DNA of 64,000 nucleotides, taken from Trichodelitschia bisporula. Taxonomy: Eukaryota; Ascomycota; Dothideomycetes; Phaeotrichales; Phaeotrichaceae. A model generated the notes under the pieces. It had not been told where the DNA came from, ran no database searches, and worked only from the letters and a program-made list of their open reading frames with translations. The position numbers were made by a program, and so were the translations under genes. The stretch lies in NCBI GenBank assembly GCA_010356995.1, contig ML996696.1, forward strand, positions 188,364 through 252,363, read 5' to 3'. Of this stretch, positions 45,389 through 58,190 are shown piece by piece (the first letter of the stretch is position 1; each line of letters opens with the position of its first letter).

Positions 45389-46130
45389 TTCGATGAGTTG
45401 GAAGATTGGAGGTTGAAAAGCGAGAAAGTGGAGTGCGGAAGATTTGGTTGAAATGGACAGACGAAGCTGTTGGGGCTTAGGTGGATGACGGACGGAGTTT
45501 GCGGATTAGAAAACGGCAGGTGATGGAAGAAAGTTGAAGGGAAGAGAGGGCAGGAGCGGGCGTGGCAGGTACTTATGGAGCGACGCGAGCAGCTTGTTGA
45601 TGGGGCCGGGGGGGTCGTGAGGGCTTGGAGTGGTGGAGGGTGGTAGGGGTGGGGGGGTGGTTGGTTGGCAGAGTGAATGGGAGAATCGCATCAGCTTTCT
45701 CTCTCCCTTGAAGGCTGCTATTCGACGCGACGGGCGCGCTAGCAACTACTCGCTTGATGCACGCCAAGTCCGGCAACCAAAATTCACCAAAACACGCTTC
45801 CTCAGGCCCAGGCGTTCTGGCACGGACCAGCTTGAGGCCCCAACACAATCAACAGCAAGCAACAATCGCCTCAGCAAGTCTTCCACGTCGGGCTTAGCGC
45901 AGTTTCGTAAAATTATTTACATGATCTCACCGACCGCGCCGGGATTCAGTGCGCGTCTTTAAGAGAGCCCCCGTCCACCTGCCTTCTGCCCCTCCTCTGC
46001 TTCTGTTTTCCATCACCAGTCCACTCCCCAACCACCCAACTTCTTCAGCTCCACCGCACGTCTTCGGTTTTCCACCTCCAACTCGCCCACTCACCTAAAT
46101 TTCCCCCCAAATCCAACGAACACCTTCAAA
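45389..46130. promoter_or_regulatory. shared H2A-H2B divergent promoter
   Basis: This is 742 bp between the two histone starts. It carries an ACGCGACG word at 45725..45732, related to MBF-type G1/S elements and to the elements upstream of SMC6 and EXO1. The leader of H2A is CT-rich. Confidence 0.65.
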
Positions 46131-47050
<920 letters not shown>

Positions 47051-47598
47051 CTACAGAGTCATATGCGGGGGAGCTGTAATTTCAGTATTAGCGTTCTCCA
47101 GATGCCATAAATGACATTTGTGAGCACTCACGGTCCAGAATCGGCGCTGGGAGGTTGCGCTCGTACTTGGAACCTGGGTGACGTTAGATACGTGCCAGCA
47201 TGACGAATCCCGAATCCACATACCACCAGGCGCAGTCGGCGGCCTATACGGATCAGGGTGCTTCCACTTCTCCAGCAGGCCCTCAGCTTCGTCCATGAGC
47301 GCCTTTGCGAATCATCAGTACGTGCTACGTCCACCTCCAGGGCACTGGGCCGGGTACCTTCAGCTGCCGCGGCTCGCGCACATTCTTGTTTGCCTCGAAG
47401 AGCGAGCGGATGTACAGCGCCTGGCCGCGCCAGATGTAACGATGGACGGCCCAGTTGAGGGAGAGCTTGAGGGCGCGCCTGTACAGGGACCTAGGGACGT
47501 GGGAGCAGGAGTCAGCGTATGTGCATTGGGAGAGGCGAATTAGGCTGTTGGCAGCTGGAGCAGGAGTGTACGCACAGGACGGCCGTCTTTTGCGACAT
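47051..47598 (-). CDS. complex I LYR subunit NDUFB9/B22
   Basis: Five small exons, 47598..47576, 47490..47358, 47302..47224, 47173..47132 and 47073..47051, encode 99 aa. Introns are 85, 55, 50 and 58 nt. The spliced start MSQKTAVLSLYRRALKLSLN carries the LYR-type motif (LYRRALK). Then come WAVHRYIWRGQALYIRSLFE, NVREPRQLKALMDEAEGLLE and HPDPYRPPTAPGGSKYERNL, all typical of the B22 accessory subunit of mitochondrial NADH:ubiquinone oxidoreductase, which binds the acyl carrier protein. The last exon codes only the final seven residues (PPPHMTL, its Pro codon split by the intron). The last splice is the least certain. It is divergent from KGD2. Confidence 0.87.
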
Positions 47599-48035
47599 GG
47601 TTGCGCGACCTGGACGGCGTGACGGGCGCTGGTGATGCGGTCGTGATGGTGGTATTTGGGGGTGGGGATGGGTGGTAAGTGTTAGGATCGCGGATGAACG
47701 GCCGGCAGCTAGCGGGCCATGAGCGGCCTGCCAATTGCCAACTGCGCACCCTTCCCTTCCCTGACGCCAGTGACGCCCCGAGTTCGAGGAAACACTAACC
47801 CAAGTCACAACCCCCAAAAGCTTGCTACATTACTCAACAAAAGCCGCAACCTCCTTCCTTTGACCTGCGATCAAAGTTCCTGAAGTTTTTTAAAGTTGCA
47901 TGCGCTTAGGTATTTGCTCTATTCATTACAGCGTCTGCCAATGCCCCACTCACCCGCGCAGGAGAGCAAGTCATAGCCTAGCTGCCCGCATCGTCAAAAC
48001 CCGCCCTTCCCGAACCCGGCTCACTCTCGCACATT
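47599..48035. promoter_or_regulatory. divergent promoter NDUFB9 / KGD2
   Basis: 437 bp shared by two nuclear genes for mitochondrial energy metabolism. No ACGCG word is present. I see no gene. Confidence 0.5.
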
Positions 48036-49488
48036 ATGCTCGCCAGATCACTTCTCCTGCGCAAGGCTGCTGCCTTTGCATCGCCCAGCGTGCGCGCAAC
48101 GGCTATTCGCACACCGCTCCAATGGCACGTCCGCTACGCGACCACCGTCGTCAAGGTCCCGCAGATGGCCGAGTCCATAACAGAGGGCACCCTAAAGCAA
48201 TTCTCCAAGCAGGTTGGCGACTATGTCGAGGCCGACGAGGAGATCGCAACCATTGAGACCGATAAGGTAAGCAGGTTGAAGATTGCGCCTCTAGCAGCTC
48301 CGCGCTAATCTTGTGCGCAGATTGACGTCTCCATCAATGCTCCGGAATCGGGCACCATCACCGAACTTCTGGTCAAGGAGGACGATACCGTGAACGTTGG
48401 CCAGGATGTGGCGAAGATCGATACCGAAGGCAAGGGCGAGAAGAAGGCCGCTGCCAAGGAAGAGCCCAAGGAGCCTGCGCCCAAGGAGCAGGAGACGTCC
48501 TCGCAGCCGTCGGGTGAACAGGAGCAGTCTAAGCCGGAGCCTCCTAAGCAGGAGTCAAGGCCGGAACCCCCTAAGCAAGAAGAGAAGAAGCCGGAGCCTC
48601 CGAAGGTAGAGAAGAAGGCCCCTCCGCCGCAGCCCAAGCAGGAGGAGCAGCCCAAGAAGACTGATAGCCCCTTCGGCAACCGGGAGGAGAAGCGCGTAAG
48701 CAGCAGCTCTTTGAGCGTGTACGCGCTCCAAGCTGACTATGTCTAGGTGAAAATGAACCGCATGCGCCTCCGGATTGCCGAGCGTCTCAAGCAGGCGCAG
48801 AACACCGCGGCGTCGCTGTCCACCTTCCAGGAGGTTGACATGTCCGCGCTGGTCGATTTCCGCAAGAAGTACAAGGACGAGTACCTCAAGAAGACTGGCG
48901 TCAAGATCGGCTTCATGGGCGCATTCGCTCGCGCCTGCGTGCTGGCCATGAAGGAGATCCCCTCCATCAATGCCGGTATCGAGGGTCCTCACGGCGGCGA
49001 CACCATTGTCTACCATGACTACGTTGATATCAGTGTTGCTGTGGCGACGGAGAAGGGTCTGACGACGCCCGTCGTTCGTAACGTTGAGGGCATGAACCTG
49101 ATCGAGGTCGAGAAATCGATCGCCGAGCTCGGCAAGAAGGCTCGCGATGGCAAGCTCACGCTAGAGGATCTGGCTGGTGGTACTTTTACCATTAGCAACG
49201 GCGGTGTCTTCGGTTCTATGATGTCGACTCCCATTATCAACCCGCCTCAGTCCGCTGTACTCGGTCTGCACGCTATCTTCAACCGCGCTGTGCCCATCGA
49301 TGGCAAGATCGAGATCCGGCCTGTGAGTTTGACCTTATGCTCTTGGTTCAATATCCTCTAACGCGACATAGATGATGAACATCACTCTGACGTACGACCA
49401 TCGCCTGATTGACGGCCGGGAGGCTGCTACTTTCCTGGTCAAGGTTAAGGAATACATCCAGGATCCCGCGCGGATGCTATTGGCTTAG
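48036..49488 (+). CDS. KGD2: dihydrolipoyl succinyltransferase, E2 of 2-oxoglutarate dehydrogenase
   Basis: Four exons, 48036..48266, 48321..48695, 48747..49322 and 49372..49488, encode 432 aa. Introns are 54, 51 and 49 nt. An Arg/Ser/Ala-rich mitochondrial presequence precedes the single lipoyl domain ([17 protein letters not shown], with the lipoyl Lys in ETDK). A Lys/Glu/Pro linker has several PEPPK repeats, and there is no E3-binding domain, as usual for KGD2. The catalytic domain starts at [20 protein letters not shown] and ends with [20 protein letters not shown], where His and Asp of DHRLIDG are catalytic. It transfers succinyl groups to CoA in the TCA cycle. Confidence 0.95.
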
Positions 49489-50337
49489 GAGGCTGAGATA
49501 GAACCTATGCTCATGTCCGTGAAGTAGCCGGTTGATGCCTAATGGTGACGTTGTGGCATTTGCCTCTGGACTTGTATAATATCTTTTGCACATTTCCTGG
49601 CATTTCAGGCCCTGTCGAGCTGTAAGCTCATGTCTGGTCCTAGTTGATAACTGCGTTCCAAGCATTGTGCAAGCGGCTGCTGAGCTCGATGATATTTGAC
49701 CCTGTGGTTTATGTGACGGTATGCTAGTGCCCTTGAGGCGGACGACGCCGTTAGCAATGTCAACATGCAAATCCTACTCGACACTGCAATTTCTGGAGGA
49801 GCTTCTTAAAAATTGTTATGGCACTTCTTGGACGTCTCTTCCGTTGAACGTCCGATTTTTATGATCTCCCGATGGGCGGTTGCTTTTGTGCCATTTTATT
49901 TGGTGATTGAGTTCATCTCCTTATTCTGAACTTGAAAACGAACTTCAGCACGAAGAAACCAAACTCAAGTTCCAGCAAATCGGACAGCAAGTCCGATCAA
50001 GAGAAATATCCATAATATAGATACTGTCGCGTCTCAATCTGATCGTATGATCGAGATCCCTTAAGACCCTGCCTTCTGACCCCATGCCGAGCAGTTCAGC
50101 GTGCATAGTCGCGCATATTCAACGTGGGCAAGGCCTCCACACCAAAAACGCGTCCAACCTCCCACGATCGCCAGCACAGCACCACCCACGCGAACCGCCA
50201 TAATGCACATCTAACAACTCAAAATACGCGAAGCTTCCTTCCAAGCATAGGTCTATTCGCGACCTTTCGATTCCGACGCGCAAACCGCACCCCCCCCAAC
50301 AAAAGATCGTGACAAAGACTGCGATCAAAACCACAAA
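49489..50337. other. intergenic: HAUS1-like promoter
   Basis: 850 bp. An ACGCGT (MluI cell-cycle box type) lies at 50148..50153, about 185 nt before the HAUS1-like ATG. I see no gene. Confidence 0.55.
50148..50153 (+). promoter_or_regulatory. ACGCGT (MCB-type) site upstream of HAUS1-like gene
   Basis: A perfect six-base ACGCGT in an A-rich context (aaaaACGCGTcc). It is short, so it could occur by chance. Confidence 0.35.
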
Positions 50338-51264
50338 ATGGACGCAACAACCATCTTCTCCCCCTCTAAAGCCGCCGCCGCCCGCGCGGCCGCCGCGGAC
50401 TGGCACCACATCGACACCTGGCTCTCGCGCATCTACCGCGGCCGGTCCGTCCCCGTCTTCGAACGCAACCCCGAGACACTCTCCGCACTATTGGCCCTGC
50501 TGGCCGCTAACGAGCGCGCGGACGAAGAGCGCGACTTGCTTTGGCAGGTGGAGAAGGAAGCGCTGCCTGCGCTGCAGGATGATGTGAGTTGTATGGATTC
50601 CAGGGCGGGTGAGAGACTGATGGGAGCATGGCAGGACGGATTGCCCCCCTCATCGCACACCGCGCCCGAGGCCCTCGCCTCCTTGCTGGCAGACGCCCTC
50701 CCACCCGCAGGCCGCGATGCGCTGTCCGCCCTCGCGAGCACCACCGCGATACTCAACGCGCCGTCCGCGTCGCTACCTGATCTCGCCGCGGCGGTGATAA
50801 CGCAATCCTCCCTATCGCACAGCACCTCGCAGCACCTGACACATCTCACCACGCTGCAACACCAGCTCGAGCGCGACCTCGCCGCGCTGCGGCAACGACT
50901 CACCGATCTACGCGCGCCGGCGCTGCAAGCACCCCTCGCGCTGCCGCGGCAGACGCTGGAGTGGGGGCGGAATACGAAGCAATTACGCACGAAGCTGGGT
51001 GAATATGCGGAGAGGCTGGGGAGGATGGAGGGGGGGGATTTGGAAGGTGGTGTAAGTGAGGTTGTTGCGGTAGTAAAGGCGGAGGGACGGGTTGGGGAGT
51101 TGTTGGCTAGGGTGAAAGGGGTAGAGGAGCGGGTTCGGTGCTGGGAGGGGTTGCCGAGTGATAGGGAGGAGGCGAGGGGGGAGGTGAGGAGAGTGGAGAG
51201 GGAGGTGGATGGGTTGAAGAGGAGGAGGGATGAGTTGTTTGAAAAGTTGGTTGAGAAGGGGTGA
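50338..51264 (+). CDS. augmin (HAUS) complex subunit 1-like coiled-coil protein
   Basis: Two exons, 50338..50583 and 50635..51264, encode 291 aa. The 51-nt intron (GTGAGT donor, CTGAT branch, GGCAG acceptor) is in frame and stop-free. The N-terminal block DWHHIDTWLSRIYRGRSVPV and NPETLSALLALLAANERADE resemble the helical start of fungal HAUS1 proteins. The rest is predicted coiled coil (LQHQLERDLAALRQRLTDLR, EVRRVEREVDGLKRRRDELF). Augmin binds spindle microtubules and recruits gamma-tubulin complexes for branching nucleation. The identification rests on one block and the coiled-coil layout. The 3' end converges on SMC6 236 bp away. Confidence 0.62.
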   Translation: MDATTIFSPSKAAAARAAAADWHHIDTWLSRIYRGRSVPVFERNPETLSALLALLAANERADEERDLLWQVEKEALPALQDDVSCMDSRAGERLMGAWQDGLPPSSHTAPEALASLLADALPPAGRDALSALASTTAILNAPSASLPDLAAAVITQSSLSHSTSQHLTHLTTLQHQLERDLAALRQRLTDLRAPALQAPLALPRQTLEWGRNTKQLRTKLGEYAERLGRMEGGDLEGGVSEVVAVVKAEGRVGELLARVKGVEERVRCWEGLPSDREEARGEVRRVEREVDGLKRRRDELFEKLVEKG

Positions 51265-51500
51265 TAGAGTATGGATCGACTGAGGTCAGGCTGCGGTGGG
51301 CATGGGATCAACGTCAAAGAGGTCGGCCGACTACCAAGTGTAGGGGCTGAACAGTTCACGCGAGCAAATATCATGGTACACTACATAGGATGCACATACA
51401 TCCAGACATAGAGTACTGCCCAACCACCGATACCTGAGATCCCCGAACGCCGCAAAGTGCTTCGCAAGACCGTTAGAACTAGTCGAAAGGCTCCACAGAG

Positions 51501-54500
51501 CTAAGACGCCGCGAAAGGGAGCGTGGTCTGACCACGTTCCGGATCTCTCATCCTGAAAAGGTCAGCACGTGAAGCAGGGGCTGAAGACTGAAGACTCACT
51601 TATGCAGTTTGACATCTGGGCCAAGAGGAACGTTGCCCATCGCCTGCGGCGTGATGAGGACGTACTGACGGCTGAGGGCACGCCGAGCGGCCTGGATCAT
51701 CATCCGCATGCTGACATCGCGGTTGACATTGTCCATGAAGACATCGCTAGTGACGTTAGGGGTCATCGAGGCGAATCCAAAGGAGAAACTTACAACTCGT
51801 CCAAGCAACGAATCGGCGAGCCCATGGACTCCCACAGCGCCAGAAGGAGGCAGATAGTCGAGAAGGACTTCTCACCACCAGAGAGGGTTTTGGTTTGACG
51901 GCCCTGGTCGCTCTTGCGAGTGATGTCGGGTTCCACCTGAGAGGCATTAGACTAGCCCTCGCGTACCACAGCGCCATGACTTACGTGGATCTCCAGTTCG
52001 CGTTTACCGTGGTGGATGGTAAGCCTACCGCGGAATTGACGCTCGGAAAGCAGAAACATGAAAATCCATTTCGCACGCATACTGACGAGCTTACGGAACT
52101 GGAACCATCTATCTTTTCGGTTCTTCAGGGCGTTATGCATCATCTGCAGACATGGTTAGCAAGAGTGATGATGTAAGCGAGATCAAATTGCTCACCTGGT
52201 AGACTTTGTGAAGATCCCTATGTTGGGATTCCGCATTTTCAAAGGCCAGTTTAACCGCAAGCTCACGATCGATGAGCTCTTGACGACTACCCCCCATCCT
52301 GCTATGTGAGCATCAAACGCTGTCTGCAGAAATACACGACTCACTCTTGAGTAGCCTGCTTAAGTTGATCACCGATCTTGGCAAGCTTTGCATCGAGGCT
52401 CTGCGGCGTCTCGTTCCGGGGTACCGCCACCCTCGGACAGACTTGAGAGGCCATTTGAATGTATTCGCCAACAGTCTGGGCCGCCTCATTCCGCTCCTCC
52501 TCAGCCTGCTGCCTCCCCTCCTTTGCTTCCTCCAATGCGGCGTATGCCCGGTTTTTCTCCACAACAGCTGCAATACGTTGCTGCTCCAGCACCGCCTCAT
52601 CCCGTCTGGCTCTACGCACTCTTTCTTCAATCGCTAGAATATCATTGTGAATGCTGTTCAGACGGCCCCTCATCTCACGCTGCTGACTAATGAGTCTTTC
52701 TCTGTGCTCGGCGGAGTTCTCGAGCGTCCTGCTGTGCATCTGCGCATCTTCCTTCCCCTTATTTAGTTCCTCCTCCAACGCTTCGATAATTCCAGTGCCC
52801 TGGGGAGTTTCAGCCGCAAGCTCGTCCTGTAGCTTCTCGTACTGCTCATGAAGCCGCTGGGTGTTGACACGAAGTGGCGTCTTGCCTGCCTCCCACTGGC
52901 GATGGCTTTCCTGGGCTCGACGCGCAGCAGCCTGCGCTTTCTGAAGTGCAGTCTGCGCAGCACGCAGCTCTTCCCGCAATCCAGCCAGCGTCGCATTTTC
53001 GATTTCGAGATTGGCCTCCTCGTCCACCAGCATTCTGGTGCCTTTATCCCATGCAGGGATCGGAGAGGAGGTTTCCCCACTGGCTGTTAAAGCAAGTCGA
53101 ATGCCCTGGCCAAAATGCGAATCATGCATGGTGAAGATCTGGCGTATGCCAGGTTGATGACCTCGCTGTAGAAAAGCAACGGCTTCAGCGCGGTTTTTGA
53201 TCAGCACGGTCTGGTCGATAGACTGGTTAATGATCAGTTGGTTCCGCACGAGGTCGTTGTTGATCTGCTACTGTCAGTAGATTCCATGCCACCGTGATCC
53301 CTGCTTCCTACCTCCAAGGCCCGCATGATAGTCAAGTGTCGCCGGTCCGGTTCTTTAGCAGATGTATCAAGGCGACGCGAATCACCTATGACTACATTGC
53401 CCGGACTGTGACAGTGTTAGCCCAATGCTATCGTGAGGAGAGGAGAGCATACTAATTGGTCTTCCTGATGAGTTCGGAGAGAATTGCCTGGTCTGCCTTG
53501 GTTGTCACCGCAAAATTGAGCAGGGATATACCGAATGAGCGCTCCAGAATCGAGGACCATTCCGGCTTCAGTAACCGGATGTGGCGCCCAAATGGGCCGA
53601 CAGGTTTTTCACGGAACCTAGTTTCTCGTTCGATCGCTTGGAGAAGGTGCGGAAGGCGAGGATGATATCTTGCCATCCAGTCGGAAGAGCTTGCCCGCCG
53701 TTGCGCTATCATCTCTTCACGTTCCCGTACCTGCCTCTCTTTCCCTTGCGTAACGGGCTTGAGCCGGCCGACCTCTTCATCGGCGTCATGGTACGCTTTG
53801 TTAAAGTCGTGAAAGCGCCTCGCATGGGCCTGCTCTGCGGCTTCGGCCTCTTCAACCTTCCTCTTGGCCTCTTCAATTTCATTGAGCTTCTCTTGATGCC
53901 GGCCGTTGTCGGCGCTCTCCAGCTTCAGGCGCTCATTTGTAATTTTCTCGGTGATGGAGGCGATACTCTTTTTTGTCGAATCCAGATAAGATTTAATCAG
54001 GCGTTGCTCGCTCTGAGCCTCGATGAGCTCAGTCTGGGTTTGAGTGAGCTGATCATTGAGATGAGCATGCTCGTCGCGCAGCGGAGTAGCTGCCGCTTCA
54101 ATGACTTCTGTCCGACCTCGCATCTCGCTCAAGGCAGTCTCCTTGGCTTGCACCTGAATACTGGCTTCCTGAACCTTGGCCTCCAGACTCTGAAGATCGT
54201 TGTTCATCTCTTGCAGCTTGTTCTCCAGGGTAGCAAGGTCCTGCTCCTTTTCCTCGACCTGGGCCCAGGCCATGTACTCCCGCAAACTGTTCATCTTGTC
54301 TACGAGACCCTGCTGTTTATCTGCCAGTTTCGACTTCTTCTTGGCATCATCCCACTCCTGTCGCCTCTGATTCTTGACTTCCTCGGTCAGTTCGAGCTTC
54401 TCTTTAGTGCTCTCGTTACTTTCTTCCAGCAGGGCGTAATCATGGTCCAATTGTTCCAGGTGAGTGCCCTTGAAGAAGAACTTATACTTCTCCGAAGCCG

Positions 54501-55392
54501 AGGAATTGTTGAGAAATTGACGGGCCATGTCTTGCGTAAGGACGTTCATGGGGTTGTCCAGCTGAAGACAGAAGGCATCCGTAATGTTTTCGAGCTCAGA
54601 TTTCTTGACGCTGACAGTTCTCCCATTGGCAGCCTTTATCTTGAAATTGCTCGCACCGGCCCGAGTGAAATGGCGCTCCACGATGATGGAAGGACCGTAC
54701 GTTTCCGGCTTGATCGCGGAAGGACCTTGGTTTTTGATACGGACACTGAGAGTGGCCCAGCTGCAAACAGATTAGCACATTTCGAATGTGGTATATGTAT
54801 ATAGACGCACTCTTTGCCGGCCTTGATAAAATGTTTGAGGGATTGACCGCGATTGGTGGCTACGGCCTTTCCACCCAAGCAGAGCGTCAGAGCCGTCAAG
54901 ACGGCACTTTTACCGCTGCCGTTATGGCCAGTGACGAAGTTGATGAGCGGACCCAGGGAGATCGTGAGGTGTTCATGGCACATGAAGTTGGTACATGTGA
55001 CTTCCTCAATGATGGCACACTCTGCCGGCTGGTTTGGCCGGTCCAGTTGTTGCTTCATTTTATCCGTAAACAGGCGCATGGCAACGTCTTCGTCGAGGTC
55101 CTGGTAGGGTTCGTCGCTAATCTCTTCGAGTCCGTCGCTTGAGGTACCATCAGAAGCGGCGTCGTCCTCTTCCTCGACATCTTCGTTGACAGACTCATAC
55201 GAAGGATATTCAGGGCTATACTTGTAGTTCTCAGAGGCTGTCCGAGCCCGTTTGCGCTGCTATGCCGTTAGTCAAGCTATCGTGCAAGCCGAGGAGTAGG
55301 TTCCATACCGCCTCTTCCTGATGTGCAGTATCAGAGTCAGAGTCATCATCCACCCGCGGACGGCGAAGCGAACGATACGTGTCCTGTGCCAT
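51501..55392 (-). CDS. SMC6: SMC6, structural maintenance of chromosomes protein
   Basis: Ten exons, 55392..55309, 55256..54811, 54760..53453, 53405..53312, 53264..52345, 52298..52196, 52143..51985, 51936..51794, 51746..51600 and 51552..51501, encode about 1151 aa. Introns are 46-52 nt. The N-terminal head has [15 protein letters not shown] and Walker [21 protein letters not shown]. Two long coiled coils flank the hinge (about residues 440-640). The C-terminal head has the signature [20 protein letters not shown] and Walker [21 protein letters not shown], ending [11 protein letters not shown]. With SMC5 it forms the complex that aids recombination repair and replication fork stability. The acceptor of the fifth exon (CAG at 53265) could shift by one codon. 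It is tandem with EXO1. Confidence 0.95.
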
Positions 55393-55413
55393 GGTTGGGA
55401 AGGGGCCCACGGC

Positions 55414-55428
55414 AACGCGACGCGATGG
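55414..55428 (+). promoter_or_regulatory. double ACGCGA element just upstream of SMC6
   Basis: The sequence aacgcgacgcgatgg contains two overlapping-phase ACGCGA cores 5 nt apart, 22 nt before the SMC6 ATG. The first 14 bases are identical to the element upstream of EXO1. MBF-type factors recognise ACGCGT/ACGCGA cores in yeasts; binding here is an inference. Confidence 0.5.
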
Positions 55429-55600
55429 ACGTCCGGAAGCGTGCGTGGCAACACGAGCGGTGGTGACACAAAACGAGTTTGTAGAAGTAAGAGTCAATGG
55501 TCAAAGAATGAAAAGTGCGTTGGGTTGGAGCGCGAAGGTGGTCTGTGAGGGCAGCGGCAGTATGACATTGCAAGGCGGAACCAAAAGTGCTCTGTACACG

Positions 55601-55621
55601 ACGCGAGTTTAGCAGTCGCGT
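55601..55621. promoter_or_regulatory. inverted ACGCGA pair upstream of SMC6
   Basis: ACGCGA (55601..55606) and TCGCGT (55616..55621) face each other across nine bases, about 210 nt before the SMC6 start. Confidence 0.45.
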
Positions 55622-55935
55622 CAGGAGGCGCAATCACGTGACCATTTTCAACCCCGCTGATCGGAGGATCACTAGGGGGGCGGCTTGGAGGCTTGGAAAG
55701 GTACGGCATTTTGGCTCATGGCGTTCGAAACTTGAAGAACGGATAAAGGCTTAGTTCTAGGCTAACGTTCCATCGACAATGCATCATGCACTGCTCATGC
55801 TTGCCTGGACAACCACCGGACAAAACACATTAGGAGCTTCTGCAACAGGAGCCAGATTCATCAATATCTTTCTCTTTAGCTAGGCATGCGAGTAAGAGCA
55901 CTGGGTATCAAATAGCTCTAGACAAGATGCGCCAT

Positions 55936-58190
55936 CTATTTCCCAACAAACGCGAACCGCCCCAAATCGAGGGTCCTGCGCGGAGCAACAGGACTCTCCA
56001 CTTCGTCCTCACTGGCAGATACCAGAAAATCTTCACTCCCTTTCCCGTATGAGACAGCGCATCCTTTAGGAGTAGGCGGTCCAACTTCGTCACCAACAGG
56101 GACCTCTATGGCCGCGTCTGCTGCTTCCCAAACACCATCATCCAATTCCGGCTGTACCCCATCAGAGTCGACGATGTCATCCATCGGCTTTCTAGATTTC
56201 GATGGTGCGGATGATGGAGTTCGACGGACAGCCTGCTTTCCAAGAGCTACCGACGATGGCTCACGCTTCAGAGCTTTGGGCGCTCTAGTAGCGGGAAGTT
56301 CATCTGCACCTCGCTTGCTATGGCGAAGAGGCGACCGGGGGACCTCAAGATAGTCGGGCTGCCGAGAGAGGGAGTATGAGAACTTTTCGCGAAAGCCTCT
56401 GAGCCGTACAGAAGCAGTATCGGCCACCTCTGGAGATCCTTCCTTAGCATATGGAACGCGAACTAGCTGGCAGCGCTCGGAGTGCTGCGAGTTAACTGAG
56501 GTCGCCATAGTCGAAGTTGTGAGCTGGCTGTCTCCCTCCAACTCAGAGCTGCTAGCATTTGCGCAGTCGGACCTAAGCAAGTCTGCTTCCGGGGTTGATT
56601 TTGCAGTCACCATCGTATCCACATCTATGCTCAGCATGGCTTCCTCCGTCGAATCGTCCGACCAGAGACCAACGTCCGGTGTCGGTGTTGCGACACTATA
56701 AGAGACGCTGCGCCGAGAAGGAGTGCCGGTAGCTGCAGAGCGACCAAAAAATTTGCTCTTGACTGACCCCTCGTCGACTGGAAGCGAAGACCCATCGTCG
56801 CAGAGTCTTCGGCACTTGGGTATCGGCAGCGAATCGGGAGGACGCATGGGGGATTGCGGGAGCGGTGTGGAAACCTGCCGGCGGAGAGCTGGAACGCTAG
56901 CGGGTTGCTCGCGCAGCGGCTGGATAGGGGTCGCCGGCCATGATGCTCCAGAAGCCCGGCGAAGCAGGTGCTGCTGTGAGGGTGAGGGGGTGAAACAGTT
57001 CGGGTCCAGTTCTGCCAATGGGGTGCGTTTCGGCCGGAAGAATGTATCAATCGGCTTGCTCTTCGGCGTCGCTAAGAATGACCGATTGGTGAGAGGAGCA
57101 GGACGATTTTGGAAACCGGTAGGGACAAGCAGAGGCTTCTTGGTGTGAGGATGTAATTCGCCTCGCGCGACGCCGGCTGCAATCTCGGGCTCGACATAAG
57201 CCCCGATGTACGGCATGTCTTCAAGGTTGACATCGCTCCCAGGAGGTGTATGGTTCAACAAGCTCTGCAGCTTCGGGCAAAAGACCCACTGATACAGGAA
57301 TGTCGATTCGGCCTGGTGGAAGGTCTTATGATAGTCGGGAGGCATTTTCAGCTTCCCGTCAAACTGTATGGCCTTCAGAACTTTGTCAATCGTCCGGTGC
57401 TTCCGTATCAGTCGGTGCGCGGTCTTTAGTCCAAGCTTGTCGATCCCGGGGTGATAATCGCATCCGCTCAAAATGGCCATCCAACGGAATTCCGCGTCTG
57501 ACCAACCAACCAGGCTAACCCCCCGACATGCTGTGAAGTCATCTCTCCGAATCATAACGCAGTTCCCGTACTTATCCAGCTTCGTGAGGAGACACTTGGC
57601 GCCAAAAACCAAGAGGTCGGAATCCTCAGAGAGGATGGCGTCAATGAAACCATTTCGCTCCATATATGCCATTTGCGAATCAGCTTCGTATGGAGCAACG
57701 ATGTAAGGTATTCCGTGGCGCTTCAGTTCTTCGATCAGGAGTGCGGCCATCTCCGGAGTAACATCGATGGCTTTCTGCAGCTCCGCATGGGCCTCTGATA
57801 ACTTCCCTTGGTGCAACTTTTGGAGGCCAACCTGCTTGCTGGCAAGGCGACGCGCTGCGCGTTCCTTCTCTGTGCCGGCTTTGGATGGCAGGTAGTCTCC
57901 ATCGAAGATCATGTAGGGTGTGATGCCGAAATGCTTGAGCATGCGGACCTTGCTCATAACGAAGTCCACGAACTTATGGGTCGGCTTCTCCGTGGCCAGT
58001 TCTACGACACAAGTTATGGTTCCCCGATGGAGCCATCCGTAGGCATCCACTCCGATGGTCTGGCCGGAGAAATCTTTGAGGTTGCATGGCTTCTGAATGG
58101 ACTGGAGGAGCGGCAGAAGTCCTGAATATAGTTAATAACATGGAAAAGACAATAAAGTTCTGGTGACTGGTACTCACCTGAGATACCCAT
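55936..58190 (-). CDS. EXO1: EXO1, 5'-3' exonuclease (Rad2/XPG family)
   Basis: Two exons, 58190..58178 (13 nt, coding MGIS and the first base of the next Gly codon) and 58121..55936, with a 56-nt intron, encode 732 aa. The splice gives MGISGLLPLLQSIQKPCNLK. The N and I nuclease domains keep the acidic metal ligands: VDAYGWLHRG, IFDGDYLPSK, YEADSQMAYMERNGFIDAIL, SEDSDLLVFG and SGCDYHPGID with the helix-hairpin-helix after it. The C-terminal half is disordered with many SP/TP sites and FFRPKRTPL. It carries FFGRS and other short motifs where mismatch-repair contacts and phosphorylation are expected. EXO1 resects DNA ends and excises mismatches. It is tandem upstream of SMC6. Confidence 0.95.

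Larger units (their letters stand above)
55393..55935. other. intergenic: SMC6 promoter and EXO1 3' end
   Basis: 543 bp containing four ACGCGA-type cores: two fused at 55414..55428, one at 55601..55606 and one in the opposite sense at 55616..55621. Confidence 0.6.

Noticed and set aside
53581-54804. 407-codon plus-strand frame opposite SMC6
   Set aside because: It is an antisense shadow of the SMC6 coiled coil; Leu-rich with no domain, and it ignores the SMC6 exon structure.
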